Below, piece by piece: positions 1 to 12,090 of a stretch of 64,000 nt of DNA. The DNA is from Spiroplasma mirum ATCC 29335. GTDB taxonomy: Bacteria; Bacillota_I; Bacilli_A; Mycoplasmatales; Mycoplasmataceae. Within the stretch, counting starts at the first letter, position 1. The number at the start of each line of letters is the position of its first letter. The position numbers and the translations under genes were made by a program. A model generated the notes under the pieces. That model saw nothing but the letters and a program-made list of their open reading frames with translations, was not told the DNA's origin and searched no databases. The DNA lies in assembly GCF_000565195.1 (NCBI RefSeq), contig NZ_CP006720.1, forward strand, positions 992,001-1,056,000, read 5' to 3'.

Positions 1-320
1 AATTGTTGGTATTCATTTTTATTAATTGCTTCATAATAAATTGTTCTTTTATTGGAAAAATGATATTTTCGTCCAAAAAAAATGTATGAACAAAGACCAA
101 TAAAGGGAACAAAAATAACAAAAATTATTCATGACAACTTAACTTCATATCTTCTTTTTGAAAAAAATATTCAAAATGCCATTAAGAAGTCAATAATTAA
201 GATAGAAACAAAAATTCAGATAAAAGCAATATTAAAAATGATTGCTACAACCACAACAGCCGCAACTGCTAGTCCGAATAAAAATATCATTGATAAAATT
301 ATTTTTAATCAATTTTTCAT
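1..320 (-). CDS. cls: Cardiolipin synthase, N-terminal part (cut by window edge)
   Basis: Reads leftward off the window, so only about the first 106 residues are present. Read with TGA as Trp, the start MKNWLKIILSMIFLFGLAV opens two hydrophobic segments (about residues 4-30 and 32-48). A third follows with a WIIFVIFVPFIGLCSYIFFG-type pattern, the usual N-terminal membrane module of cardiolipin synthases ahead of the two phospholipase D (HKD) domains, which are outside the window. The start ATG at 320-318 has an upstream AAAGGGAAA Shine-Dalgarno. Cls condenses two phosphatidylglycerols into cardiolipin at the membrane. Family assignment rests only on the N-terminal module. Confidence 0.7.
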
Positions 321-414
321 TAATTTTTCCCTTTCGTTGTTTTGACTATAATATTATTTTACCAATAAAAAAAGTTATATTACTACATATAACTAAGTTT
401 TTCTTTTAAATTAA

Positions 415-505
415 TGGCGGAACAGGAGAGACTCGAACTCTCGCGCCGGTTGCCCGACCTAACACCTTAGCAGGGTGCCCTCTTTACCAACTTGAGTACT
501 GTTCC
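415..505 (-). tRNA. trnS: tRNA-Ser (anticodon GCU)
   Basis: The reverse complement begins GGAACAG and ends CTGTTCC plus G and CCA, giving a perfect seven-base acceptor stem. The anticodon loop is CTGCTAA inside a GCACC/GGTGT stem, so the anticodon is GCU, reading AGC/AGU serine codons. A long variable arm (class II) and a TTCGAGT T-loop are visible. The CCA end is encoded. Confidence 0.95.
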
Positions 506-578
506 AATTGGTATTTTCCACTCCTATATTATATACAAAATCGCATTAATATAACAAGTATTTTTAATAATTAATTTA

Positions 579-602
579 AAAAACGAATTTTAAATTCGTT
601 TT
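579..602 (-). terminator. Rho-independent terminator of the 423-aa gene
   Basis: An AACGAATTT/AAATTCGTT hairpin is followed on the minus strand by a T run. It overlaps the stop codon of the 423-aa gene. Confidence 0.55.
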
Positions 603-1872
603 ATTCTATGACATGTACTTCAGTTAAATCACTATTAACTGAAGCATCGTCTTGCGATAATTGAGATTGTTGCGCAAGATTTTGTTGATGCTTTTGAAGA
701 TTTTGTTGACGACGATTGGAAAGTAGTCTTTGCTGTGTCCTCGATGATTTGGGGGTATTATTAAAAAGAGGAGTATTTTCATTAATTTCTTCGGGACGAT
801 TTCAATAAGAAGTCATTAAATTTGTAATTTTTTTAATAATACTAAAAGCACCCCGGGTACTATCAACAATTGAAGAAAATGCTGCTGGTAAAACAGCTTC
901 TAAAATTGTTTTCAAAGAATTTGTTAATCCTTGGGCCGTAATTAGGTTTCTTGTTAAAACACCATAAGTCATTAAATTTAATCCCGGTGATACTAGCCCC
1001 GTTATATTATTAATAACTTGCACCCCTAAATTTTCTTTTTTTGAACAAATTGTGGCAATTAAGTTTAATATTTCCATTCCCTGGGTCATTGTTGATCAGA
1101 AGTTAGTTCCCTTGAAATAAATTTCTTTAAATAGTTCAAATCCCCCATCATGTTCATAAGCTTCATAGGTAGTTTCATAAGTATGAACTAATTGTATTAA
1201 AATATTGCAACCAACTGATAAGTAAATACTAGTTGCGAGAACTTTTTGGGCATATTTTGTTAAGTTATGCTTTTCATTATTAAGATACTTTTCCACTAAT
1301 GGTTTAATTGATAAATAAGCAATATCATAGTAATAAAAATATAATCCTTCTGGTTTTCATAAATTAAAATTAGGCATTGTGTATTTTGCAACACAAATAC
1401 TTGCCGATTCTAAAAAGTTTAGAAAGGTATCTATAAGTTCTTCTTTTTTAAAACCGTTTTGGACAATTGCTTTGACATGCATAAAAAATGATCTAACATC
1501 CGGTTCAGAAATATGTTCATTAACAATTTCATCAATTTGCGCAATAAAATCAGTAGTTTCTGAATTTACCGAATGGTTAGGTTCAACACCAACTTCTAGG
1601 TTAGTGGCACTTGCTGCTCTTGAAATAGTTGGTTCTGATGAGTTAATTTCTGCGGTGTCCTTTGTTTCTGTGGAGTTTGTTAAGTCAGATGTATCTTGGG
1701 CTGTTAGTAAAGGAGAATCTTCGTGGAAAAGAAATTCGGGGATGATATTTTCATCTGGTTCAGAAATTTCACTAGTTTCTGAGAAAGTTTCAAGATCTAA
1801 AGAAGAATCATTTCTTGGAAGATCATTAGGTTTTGATAAATTTTCAGTTGAATTATTTTGCGATTTTGGCAT
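601..1872 (-). CDS. Hypothetical protein, 423 aa, acidic N-terminus and Gln-rich tail
   Basis: One frame runs from ATG 1872 to TAA 601-603 once TGA is read as Trp (for example at 1357-1359 and 1090-1092). Residues 1-110 are rich in Ser, Glu, Asp and Thr and look disordered. Residues about 110-320 are mixed helical with weakly hydrophobic stretches. The last about 40 residues are rich in Gln, Asn and Arg. No catalytic motif, signal peptide or convincing membrane segment is seen. It is monocistronic, with its own upstream sequence and a terminator at the stop. The long plus-strand reading frame over 1379-1891 is antisense to it. I do not recognise the family; it is probably Spiroplasma-specific. 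Confidence 0.75.
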
Positions 1873-1964
1873 AGTTTTTTTCCTTTCATAATAAATTAAT
1901 TATAAAAAAGCATTTTAAGTTTGAAAACTTAAAATTAAATATTAAAAAATAATTTTAAACAAAA

Positions 1965-1996
1965 AACACCTAATAAAATATACTTTATTAGGTGTT
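1965..1996 (-). terminator. Rho-independent terminator
   Basis: A perfect 13-bp stem AACACCTAATAAA with a 6-nt loop is followed on the minus strand by TTTTTTG. It lies about 140 bp beyond the end of the decayed aminotransferase. A second inverted repeat (1913-1934, arms TTTTAAGTTT) sits just upstream of the 423-aa gene. Confidence 0.75.
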
Positions 1997-2134
1997 CTTG
2001 ACACTCGTTAAAATTGATAATTATTAACTTTTCGCTTTGGAAAAGTACATTATCATTTTATCACTATAAAAATAGAAAACAATGATTATTTAATAAAATA
2101 AATTCTCATTAAATAAATTTTAAAAAATAGATTT

Positions 2135-3301
2135 TTATTTAAAGATTCGTTTTAGCCGAATTAAAAATTTATTAATTGTTTTATTTGAACAACTCAGAAC
2201 TAACCGGAACCATTTATTTTTTAAATCATAAAAATCATCATTAAATTTTACTAATAATTTCTCTTGAAAAAATCGTTTTTTATAAAATTCTAATGTTTTT
2301 TTATCATTATTAATTAAAATGACAGTGGCAAAACTACTTGGCATTGCCATTATTGTTAGTGGTAAATGGTTTTCCCGAATAAAACATTCAATAATTTTAT
2401 AGTTTTCTTGAAAAACTAAATGTAATTTATCAATTCATTTTGCCCCTTTTATTGAATAAACAGCTTTTGTTACTTCGGTTCCAAAAATATCACTTTCATA
2501 TAACCAATTTTTTGATAATACTGGTAAATTTTTTGCCGTAGTTCTTGGTTTGGGCAAATAAAATAACCAGTTGCTAACCCCCCAATATTAAACCCTTTAC
2601 TTGGAGTGGTACATACAATTAAATTATTAAATAATTTTTGATCACTAAGATTAAGAACTGAATTAAAACCTTGGACATTAGTTAATAAATCCCCACCACT
2701 TTCATCAGATATTAAAATAACATTATTTTGATAACATATATTAGCAATTTTTTGTTAACTGCTCAACTATGCATAACTTTCCCGGGGGATTTCATTGAGT
2801 TACAAAGCAAAAATGCTTTTACCATCGGATTACGCAACTGTTCATTCAAAACATTAAAATTAAATTTAAATTTATTATTTTTAATTTGTAATTCATTAAA
2901 AATAACTTCTCGATAATTAAAAGTACAAATTTTTGGTAGTGCTGAACGCACTGGACTTGTAATTACAAACTTAGTTCCCACATGACTAATTTGGCGAATA
3001 ATAGCTACAATCTCCAACAATTCAGCATAACAATAATTAATCCATTCTTGTTTTAATTCCACATTTTCTCGAATTTTATATCATTTGATAATACTTCGGT
3101 AATATTCATCATCTAGTACAATATAACTAAGTGATTTAAACGGCATCGTTTAATGATTTGGCAAAAGATAAAACTCGGCATTGGAAAATCTAAATCAGTA
3201 AGTTGACAGGCAATAAAACTATCATCAATTCCGTATTTTTCTTTTAAATATTTTAAGTTTCATCGCCGGTCATTTGAATTTTTTCTATTTATTTCTTTCA
3301 T
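2135..3301 (-). pseudogene. Decayed PatB/MalY-type PLP aminotransferase (C-S lyase)
   Basis: Fragments in all three minus frames line up in order with cystathionine beta-lyase/aminotransferase class I-II proteins. They are an N-terminal RRWNLKYLKEKYGI and TDLDFPMP, then DDEYYRSIIKWYKIRENV, then KAFLLCN, then an ISDES element where PLP binds, then TPSKGFNIGGLATGY with the PLP lysine, then a C-terminal small-domain part. Frame changes occur near 3150, 2755 and 2540, and no long frame survives. The intact protein would have cleaved Cys or cystathionine to pyruvate, ammonia and a thiol. Three independent lesions make sequencing error unlikely. Confidence 0.8.
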
Positions 3302-3512
3302 TTATAAATAAACCAACCTTCCGCCTTAATTTTAATTTTTCTGTAAAATTATTACAACTTTATTGTGTCAATATAAAAAATATCTAATTTTATAAAGGCG
3401 TACTAAAAAGAAAAAAAGAGCTTTCACATCTTCTTTTGATAAATTTCAACCCACCATTCTTTAAAATTTGGGTCTTCTTAACTTATTTTTAAAAATTACT
3501 AGCCTTGCAGTC

Positions 3513-5117
3513 TTATCCAATTGTAACATCTTCTTCGACATAACTATATTCTTTGTCCCCCGTTCCCTTAATCGAAACTAATAAGGTTGAAGAAATTCCT
3601 AACTGCCCAATAAACATGTTGGCAATTAATAATAATAAACTAAAGGCGCCTAAACCATAGGTTTGTAAAAAATTAAAGGCATTTAAGCCTGTTGTCCCAA
3701 AAGCACTACATACCACAAATAAAATGTTTAAATAATCTAAGGTTGGGTTTTCAATACTAATTCCTAGCACTGTTCCTCCAACCAGCATTACCGAAATAAT
3801 AGTTACTACTAAGGCTCGTTTAACAGTTTCATTCGGGATTTTCCGCTTGAACGCATTGACACTATTATTATTCCGCATAATGGATCAAATGGTAATTAGC
3901 ACAATCGCAAAGGTAGTTGTCCTAATTCCTCCGGCGGTTGAAGAAGGCGCCGATCCAATAAACATCATAATTGACATAATTGCTCGTGACCCGGGTAATA
4001 ACTTTGTACAGTCAATTGTTGAAAAACCAGCATTGCGGGTTGACATAGTATTGAATAAAATATTCATGAACCCATTTCATTTAGTTGGTGCATCCCGTAA
4101 AATTGTTTCAATATAAACGGTATTTCCAAAAGCATCCATTGTTGTCATATTTAAATTAACATATTCCACTAACCATACTAAGAATACTCCGACAATGGAT
4201 ACTAACGAATAAGATATGAAGTTAATTTTGGTAAACAAACTAAATTTTACTTTTTCTTTGCGTTTTCAAGCCGCAATTTTTCTTTTAATATCATAGAAGG
4301 TTGGAAAACCAATTCCTCCCATTACAAATTCAATCATAAAAATAAATTGTAAAAAGTAATTAGTATTATAAGGCATTAAGGACGAATTTCCAACAATATC
4401 AAACCCCGCGTTGTTAATTGCCGAAATCGAGTGGAAAACTCCACTTCATAAACTTGCTCAGAACCGGTGGTATGTTACATTATCAATCATAAATTTTCCA
4501 GTTGTACTTCCTGGTGAAAAGTAAAAATTAAAAAACAGCAAAATTACAGCAATTACTTCAACAATAATTAAAAAGTAAAAACTACTTTTAATTAAATCTA
4601 ACGTATGGCCAAAACTATTATTTCCCCGTTCACCCTGTACTAACATTCGGTCCTTAATTGAAATTTTACGACCTAATAAAACTAAGATCATAATTTTAAA
4701 GGTTAAAACCCCAAAACCACCAAACTGAATTAAAATAATAATAATTAATTGACCAAAAAAGGTATAATCTGCGGCAGTAACCGGGATAGTTAACCCCGTG
4801 TCAGAAAAGGCACTCGAAGCAGTAAACAACCCAATTAAGAAATTTCACCGAAAATCATATTGCCCCAACGGAGTTCCACTCCCATTGGTAATGTCCCGGG
4901 CCCCATTATATACCACCCCAGGAATACATAGTAAAAACCCTGAAATTAAAACTACTAAAACATAAATTAAAAATAGTTTCCCTGCTACTTTTGAAAAGGG
5001 AATAAAATGAATTCTCCTTTTTTTAATTGGTGCAGCGATATCGTCTTCATTGCGTTGATTTAAAAGTTCTTTTCTTTTTTTAAAAATATTTTTAAAAAAA
5101 GGCTGATAAACTCTCAT
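3513..5117 (-). CDS. ktrB: KtrB potassium channel/transporter subunit, 534 aa
   Basis: This is the membrane subunit of a Ktr/Trk K+ uptake system. Four pore-loop selectivity-filter signatures are visible in order: SDTGL (about 105), NNAGF (about 235), RNAGF (about 361) and GTTGL (about 474). Hydrophobic segments lie between them, and SAPSSTAGGIRTTTF follows filter three. A positively charged N-terminus of about 40 residues precedes the first membrane segment, and TGA is read as Trp throughout. The gene diverges from ktrA across a 118-bp spacer that holds a promoter for each. The start has AGAGG upstream. The length is somewhat above the usual about 450 aa because of the N-terminal extension. 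Confidence 0.93.
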
Positions 5118-5149
5118 AGACTATACCTCTATTCAAATATAATACTTAC

Positions 5150-5179
5150 ATTATACCAATATTCTCTATAAAGTTTCAA
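5150..5179 (-). promoter_or_regulatory. Promoter of ktrB
   Basis: On the minus strand there is TTGAAA (5179-5174), an 18-nt spacer and TATAAT (5155-5150), 33 nt before the ktrB ATG. Confidence 0.6.
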
Positions 5180-5182
5180 AGA

Positions 5183-5210
5183 TTGCTTATAATTTTAAAA
5201 ATAGTATAAT
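5183..5210 (+). promoter_or_regulatory. Promoter of ktrA
   Basis: TTGCTT (5183-5188), a 16-nt spacer and TATAAT (5205-5210) precede AAGGAG at 5221-5226 and the ATG at 5236. Confidence 0.65.
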
Positions 5211-5235
5211 TAAGCGTGATAAGGAGAGTAATAGG

Positions 5236-5934
5236 ATGGCTCGTAAAAAAAGTTTTGCAATAATTGGATTAAGTAACTTCGGAAAAGCGGTTATTGATAC
5301 CTTAGTTGCTAAAAAACAACATGTCATGGTGTTTGACGCTGACCAAGCAAAAGTTAATAACATGATTGCTAGTTACGAACAAATTGATGGCGTGGCCTTA
5401 GACTCAACCATTAAAGCTAATTTAATTGAACAAGGTCTAGACCAGTACGATAATGTTATTGTAACAATGGCCACCAATATTGAAGCTAGTGTTTTAACAA
5501 TTATTAGTTTACAAGACATTGGGGTTAATAACATAATTGCTAAGTCAAAAGATTCTCGCCACGCGCGAATTTTAAAAGCCTTAGGAATTACTAATATTGT
5601 CCAACCTGATCTTATTGCCGGAAACATTATTGCTGCGAAAGCAATGTTTGATGTTGCAATTGAAATGCAAACAGTTGACGAAAACTATGCTTCAGTTGTG
5701 ATTAAAGTAACCGAACCATCAATTAATGGTAGCTCATTGTTAGATTTACGGTTAATTAATAACAAAGATTACAACATTGTCCATATTAAAAGAAAAGGAA
5801 AAGTTATCTTGCCCGGGGATATTGACAGTTTAAAACTTGGTGACGAATTATTATTTATTGCTAAAATTAATGCAATTAATGATTTAACAACCAAATTACA
5901 AGCTGTTGAAGAACCAACCGAAGTAGATAAATAA
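5236..5934 (+). CDS. ktrA: KtrA, cytosolic RCK regulator of K+ uptake, 232 aa
   Basis: This is the cytoplasmic gating ring partner of KtrB. The N-terminal RCK_N Rossmann domain begins AIIGLSNFGKAV (glycine-rich nucleotide loop at residues 11-16) with an acidic FDAD at the end of strand two. A C-terminal RCK_C domain spans about residues 145-225. The length matches KtrA (about 220 aa) and not the duplicated TrkA. The start is set by AAGGAG nine bases upstream. A strong terminator follows. Gating by ATP/ADP and c-di-AMP is known for the family and is not visible here. Confidence 0.95.
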   Translation: MARKKSFAIIGLSNFGKAVIDTLVAKKQHVMVFDADQAKVNNMIASYEQIDGVALDSTIKANLIEQGLDQYDNVIVTMATNIEASVLTIISLQDIGVNNIIAKSKDSRHARILKALGITNIVQPDLIAGNIIAAKAMFDVAIEMQTVDENYASVVIKVTEPSINGSSLLDLRLINNKDYNIVHIKRKGKVILPGDIDSLKLGDELLFIAKINAINDLTTKLQAVEEPTEVDK

Positions 5935-5941
5935 TTATCTT

Positions 5942-5989
5942 AAAAAAACTAGCCACCAATAAGTTATCTTACTGGTGGCTAGTTTTTTT
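5942..5989 (+). terminator. Strong terminator after ktrA
   Basis: A 17-bp stem (arms 5942-5958 and 5973-5989, containing CTAGCCACCA) ends in TTTTTTT. It works in either direction and also covers the end of the decayed minus-strand gene. Confidence 0.85.
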
Positions 5990-6697
5990 ATAATGAACTA
6001 AAGCATCCCGGAGCATTTTAGACTTATTTTCCACAATTAATAAATGAGGTTTTTCATCATCAACCACAGTGTGGGCACCATATTTAATAATTAAACCCTT
6101 GATAATATTTTGCACACCCCCAGCGTTTTCAGCAAAATCACTCTATAAATACTTGTTTTGGATTTGCCTACTCACGCTGTGTGCTTAACTGAATTTAAAA
6201 TATTATAAATGCGTTCTAAAAGATCTAATTCCTGGTCTGAAATTTCAACAGGTTAGTGTGAATCATCATTAGCAAGATTCCCTTCTTTTGCAGTTACTAA
6301 AAAATGGTTCTTTCTTTCGTAACATTTGGTCGTTTTTTTAAGGTTGCTAGTTCCATACTAATAGGTAATAGTAAAACTAAATAGTCATTTTAAAACATTA
6401 GCGCTTGGCTCTCCATTCTGGTTTAATTTTGCCCATAATTTAAAACTCCGAAAAATTATTATCAATCCTAAAATAGCCGGAATGATAAAAATAAAAGCAA
6501 AACTTTTGCTTGCACTGGCTGATATAAAACAACGCAAATAATTTATCTTTTTCTTCCACCGGTAAGTTTGGATTAATCATTGTATTATCAATAATGTAAC
6601 CAATCGCAGCGGCAAAGACAGAAAAAGTGATAATTGAAAATAACGCAAAGAAAATAATTGCGCAAATTAATTTCTTATAATATGTTTCACTTCTCAT
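5969..6697 (-). pseudogene. Decayed membrane protein with cytosolic tail
   Basis: Starts MRSETYYKKLICAIIFFALF with two hydrophobic segments (residues about 10-35 and 65-85). The frame is lost near 6520 and recovered one base over. The same frame then carries TAG at 6358-6360 and TAA near 6256, and shifts again near 6140. The remaining tail includes PVEISDQELDLLERIYNIL and AENAGGVQNIIKGLIIKYG. The last codons run into the ktrA terminator. I do not recognise the family. One frameshift plus two nonsense codons show it is dead. Confidence 0.6.
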
Positions 6698-6854
6698 TTC
6701 TTAAGTTTCGTACGGTCTTTCTATTTTTCAGTATTTTTACATATTAAATATAGCACTTTATATCCTTGATTAGAATAAAATTTTAATAAAAATTAAAAAA
6801 ATTGAATCTTTTTTCAAAAGTAATTCAATTCTTCTCTTGCTGGTTTAAATTAAA

Positions 6855-8297
6855 TTAGTTGTGATCTTTTTTCTTAGTAATTAATTCAAGAACAACTTGT
6901 TGGCCAATTTCGGGAGCCACTTGTCCCTTGGTTAGTTTCATTAACTCACCCATAAAGAATTTAATTACCCGTTCTGGACGTTCATGATATTGCCCTAACA
7001 TTACTAGATTATTTTCAATCACCGGAGTAATAATTTTAATAATTTCTTGGGGATCAGTAATTTGTTTTAATCCTAATTTAGCAACTAAAACTTCTGGTTT
7101 AACATCCGTAGTTAAAATATGAGTTAACACCGTTTTTGCTTGTTTAGTGGAAATCACATTTTTAACAATTAAATCAATCATTTTACTTAAATTAGCAGGT
7201 GTTAATTTAGTTTCCTTAATAGTAATATTTTTGGCATTCAGATAAGCAGAAATATCACCAATTAAATAATTAGCAACCATCTCATAATTAGAATTGTTTT
7301 TTACACTCGCTTCAAAAAAATTCATTAAATCATAGTCCTGTAATAACACTTCAATATCGCTTTCTTTTAACTGGTATTCTTTACGATAGCGTTGACGTTT
7401 TTGATTAGGTAATTCTGGCACAGAAGATAAGATTTTATTAATTCACACCTTATCTAATTTAATTGGAAAAATATTAGGTTCCGAAAAATATTTATAATCG
7501 GTGGCATCCGTTTTTTTCCGCATTAAAACGGTTTCTTTGCTTTTTTCATCAAATCGTCGCGTTTCTTGTTCCACAACCCCACCGCTCAGAATAATTTGGG
7601 CTTGGCGTTTAATTTCAAAATTAATTGCTTTTTCAACATTATTAATTGAATTTAAGTTTTTAATTTCTACTTTGTTACCTAATTGGTTACTTCCCCAGGG
7701 GCGTAAGGAAATATTAACATCACAGCGTAAAGAACCCTCATTCATTTTGGCATCACTAACATTTAAATATAATAAAATTTCTCGTAAGGCTTCCACATAT
7801 TTTTTTGCTTGATAGGCACTGCGTAAAACTGGGCGAGTTACAATCTCAATTAACCCAATTCCTGCACGGTTATAGTCTAACAATGTTTTATCAGCTAAAT
7901 GCAATTGTTTAGCCGTATCTTCTTCAATATGTAAACGTTCAATTTCAATATTTAAGGGTTGATTATTTTCATATATTGTTAAAAAACCATTTTTCCCAAT
8001 TGGAAAATATTGTTGGGTAATTTGAAAACCCTTGGCTAAATCCGGATAGTAATAGTTCTTGCGATCAAACTGTACAATTGGATCAATTTCTAAATTTAAC
8101 GCCTGACAAGCTAATAAGGCTAAGGCAACCCCTTGTTTATTAACCGTTGGCAACGCGCCCGGATAACCCATATCCATGATATTTACCATTGTGTTGACAG
8201 GAGCATCATAACTAACTGGCCCTTTTGAAAACATTTTTGTTTTGGTTTTTAATTCCACGTGGTTTTCAATGCCAATAACAACTTCAAAATTATGCAT
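6855..8297 (-). CDS. gatB: Asp/Glu-tRNA amidotransferase subunit B, 480 aa
   Basis: GatB holds the kinase-like, tRNA-binding part of GatCAB, which activates and amidates Glu-tRNA(Gln) or Asp-tRNA(Asn). The N-terminus FEVVIGIENHVELKTKTKMF is the family hallmark (normally IGLEVH). NEGSLRCDVNISLRP and the C-terminal YqeY-like helical domain (about residues 330-475) are present. One in-frame TGA (Trp) at 7440-7442 joins the two halves. The ATG overlaps the gatA stop as TAATG, with AAAGGAGGTG upstream, so translation is coupled. The family His in EVH is shifted to NHVE, a mild oddity. Confidence 0.96.
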
Positions 8298-9769
8298 TAT
8301 TTAACACCTCCTTTCACTGCTGGCACCACAAGATTTTTTAAGTCAATAATATCTTCTAATAAATAACCCGCATTTAAAACTGCTTGGTCATTAAATGGTT
8401 TTGCATTAATATTAATCCCAATTGGCAACTCATTAATTAAAGCTAACGGAATTGTCAAAGACGGATTTCCCATAAAATTAGCTAATACTAAGACATCATC
8501 AATATAATGCTCAACATCTTCTTCTTTTAAAACTTGTTGTTTAATATCAGCAATTTTAGGGGCAACGTCACTAGCCGAAGGTAACAATAAAATATCGTAC
8601 TGGCTAAAGATTTTTTCTAGTTCCGTAACTATTAACCGGCGGATTCTTTTTGCTTTCAAAAATAATAATGTTTGGTTTTTTCTAGTTAAAGCATATGAAC
8701 CAATAACATATCTTCTTTTCACAACATCGCCAAAACCTTTCCCCCGCGAATTCAGCATTACTTCTTCATAAGTTTCACCTTCTTTGCGAACCCCAAAATT
8801 AATTCCATCTAAATTTGAATGACTACTTACTGCTTCGGCAAAGGAAATAATCATGTAAACTGGTAATAATGCTTTTAAGAGATCTTCGGGAAAATCAACT
8901 GCCGTTAACCTAATATTATGAGCAGTTAACTTTTGATATAGTTCTTCATAAATTGCCTTAATCGGAGCAGGTAACTGCTGATGAATTTTTTTAATATAAG
9001 CAAATTGGTAGTTCTTAATATCAGTTGTTAAGTTTTGATAATAATTTTGTTGATCACTTGGTAATGAAGTCGCATCCTTGCCATCTTGTTTTGCTAAATA
9101 ATCTAAAACAATCGCACAGTCTTCAACTGTTCTAGTAAAATACCCTACCGTATCTAATGAGGGAGCATAGGGAAATAACCCAAAACGAGATAGAATTCCA
9201 TAAGTTGGTTTTAAACCAACAATTCCGGTATAACTAGCTGGTTTACGAATTGAATCACCAGTATCAGAACCCAGGGCAAATGGAACAACACCAGCTGCAA
9301 CTAATGCAGCAGACCCCGAAGAAGATCCCCCGGTAATTCTAGTTTTATCCCACGGGTTTAAAACTTCGCCAGTATGAGCATATAACCCATGACCTCCCAT
9401 CCCTAATTCGTCAAGAGCTGTTTTTCCTAATAAAATAGCATTGTTATTAGCTAAAATTTTAACAACTTGGGCATCATAAGGTGGGATAAAATTATCTAAA
9501 ATATGCGAACTAGCTGTGGTGCGGATATTTTTTGTTGCAAAATTATCTTTGGCAAAATACGGAATTGCAAAAAGATAATCATCTGGTTTAATTTCTAATG
9601 CTTCTAATTCTTTGGCAACTTTTAAAGCCTCAGTTTTTAAAATTGTTACTGTTGCATTTAAGTCGTGATAACTTTCTAGCGCTTGAAAAGCAGTTGTGAT
9701 AATTTCTGTTGGTGTTATTTTCCCTTGCAATAATAATTCATGTAATTCTTTAATTGTATAATAATTCAT
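8297..9769 (-). CDS. gatA: Asp/Glu-tRNA amidotransferase subunit A (amidase), 490 aa
   Basis: GatA liberates ammonia from Gln for GatB. It has the amidase-signature Ser-cisSer-Lys triad: Lys74 in YFAKDN, the cis-Ser in GGSSSGSA (about 147-154) and the nucleophile Ser173 in GSDTGDSIRKPAS. The residue before the nucleophile is Asp instead of the usual Gly (TGGS). No TGA interrupts the frame. The start lies three bases after the gatC stop, and the end overlaps gatB as TAATG. The length is normal for the family (about 485). Confidence 0.96.
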   Translation of the reverse strand: MNYYTIKELHELLLQGKITPTEIITTAFQALESYHDLNATVTILKTEALKVAKELEALEIKPDDYLFAIPYFAKDNFATKNIRTTASSHILDNFIPPYDAQVVKILANNNAILLGKTALDELGMGGHGLYAHTGEVLNPWDKTRITGGSSSGSAALVAAGVVPFALGSDTGDSIRKPASYTGIVGLKPTYGILSRFGLFPYAPSLDTVGYFTRTVEDCAIVLDYLAKQDGKDATSLPSDQQNYYQNLTTDIKNYQFAYIKKIHQQLPAPIKAIYEELYQKLTAHNIRLTAVDFPEDLLKALLPVYMIISFAEAVSSHSNLDGINFGVRKEGETYEEVMLNSRGKGFGDVVKRRYVIGSYALTRKNQTLLFLKAKRIRRLIVTELEKIFSQYDILLLPSASDVAPKIADIKQQVLKEEDVEHYIDDVLVLANFMGNPSLTIPLALINELPIGININAKPFNDQAVLNAGYLLEDIIDLKNLVVPAVKGGVK

Positions 9770-9772
9770 TTT

Positions 9773-10066
9773 TTACTTAACCACCTTATTAATCACAATA
9801 TAATCATCTTCAACTACGGGGGCATTTCTTAATAATTCTGCTTGGAGAACTTGTTCAATTTCTTCATCATCACGTAAACTTGTTACTGTAATTTCAAAAG
9901 GAAAGTGCATTGAATGAACATTTGTCGTATCAATTTTTTGCACTAAATCCATTTGTTTTAAAATAACATCAAATTCATTGCTTAACTTTTCTAATTCTTG
10001 TTCTGATAAATCAAGCATAATATTATGCGCTAACTGGCGCAACTTTTCTTTATCAATTCTTGCCAT
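9773..10066 (-). CDS. gatC: Asp/Glu-tRNA amidotransferase subunit C, 97 aa
   Basis: GatC is the small belt subunit that stabilises GatA-GatB. The N-terminal helix has the family pattern LRQLAHNIMLDLSEQELEKL. The VHSMHFPF segment and LRDDEE followed by LRNAP match the C-terminal strap (usually LREDE and LANAP). The length is typical. The gene is 17 bp after ligA and three bases before gatA, so it belongs to one operon. Confidence 0.95.
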   Translation of the reverse strand: MARIDKEKLRQLAHNIMLDLSEQELEKLSNEFDVILKQMDLVQKIDTTNVHSMHFPFEITVTSLRDDEEIEQVLQAELLRNAPVVEDDYIVINKVVK

Positions 10067-10083
10067 TTTAAATTTCCTTTCTG

Positions 10084-12081
<1,998 letters not shown>

Positions 12082-12090
12082 AGATACCTC

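Noticed and set aside
1379..1891. 170-codon plus-strand open frame opposite the 423-aa gene
   Set aside because: It is Ser/Val-rich antisense of the acidic N-terminus, with no ribosome site; the minus-strand frame continues through TGA Trp codons to a terminator.
3380..3440. Possible coding scrap EDPNFKEWWVEIYQKKMW on the minus strand below ktrB
   Set aside because: Only about 24 codons between stops; too short to assign, though it may be the tail of a lost gene.
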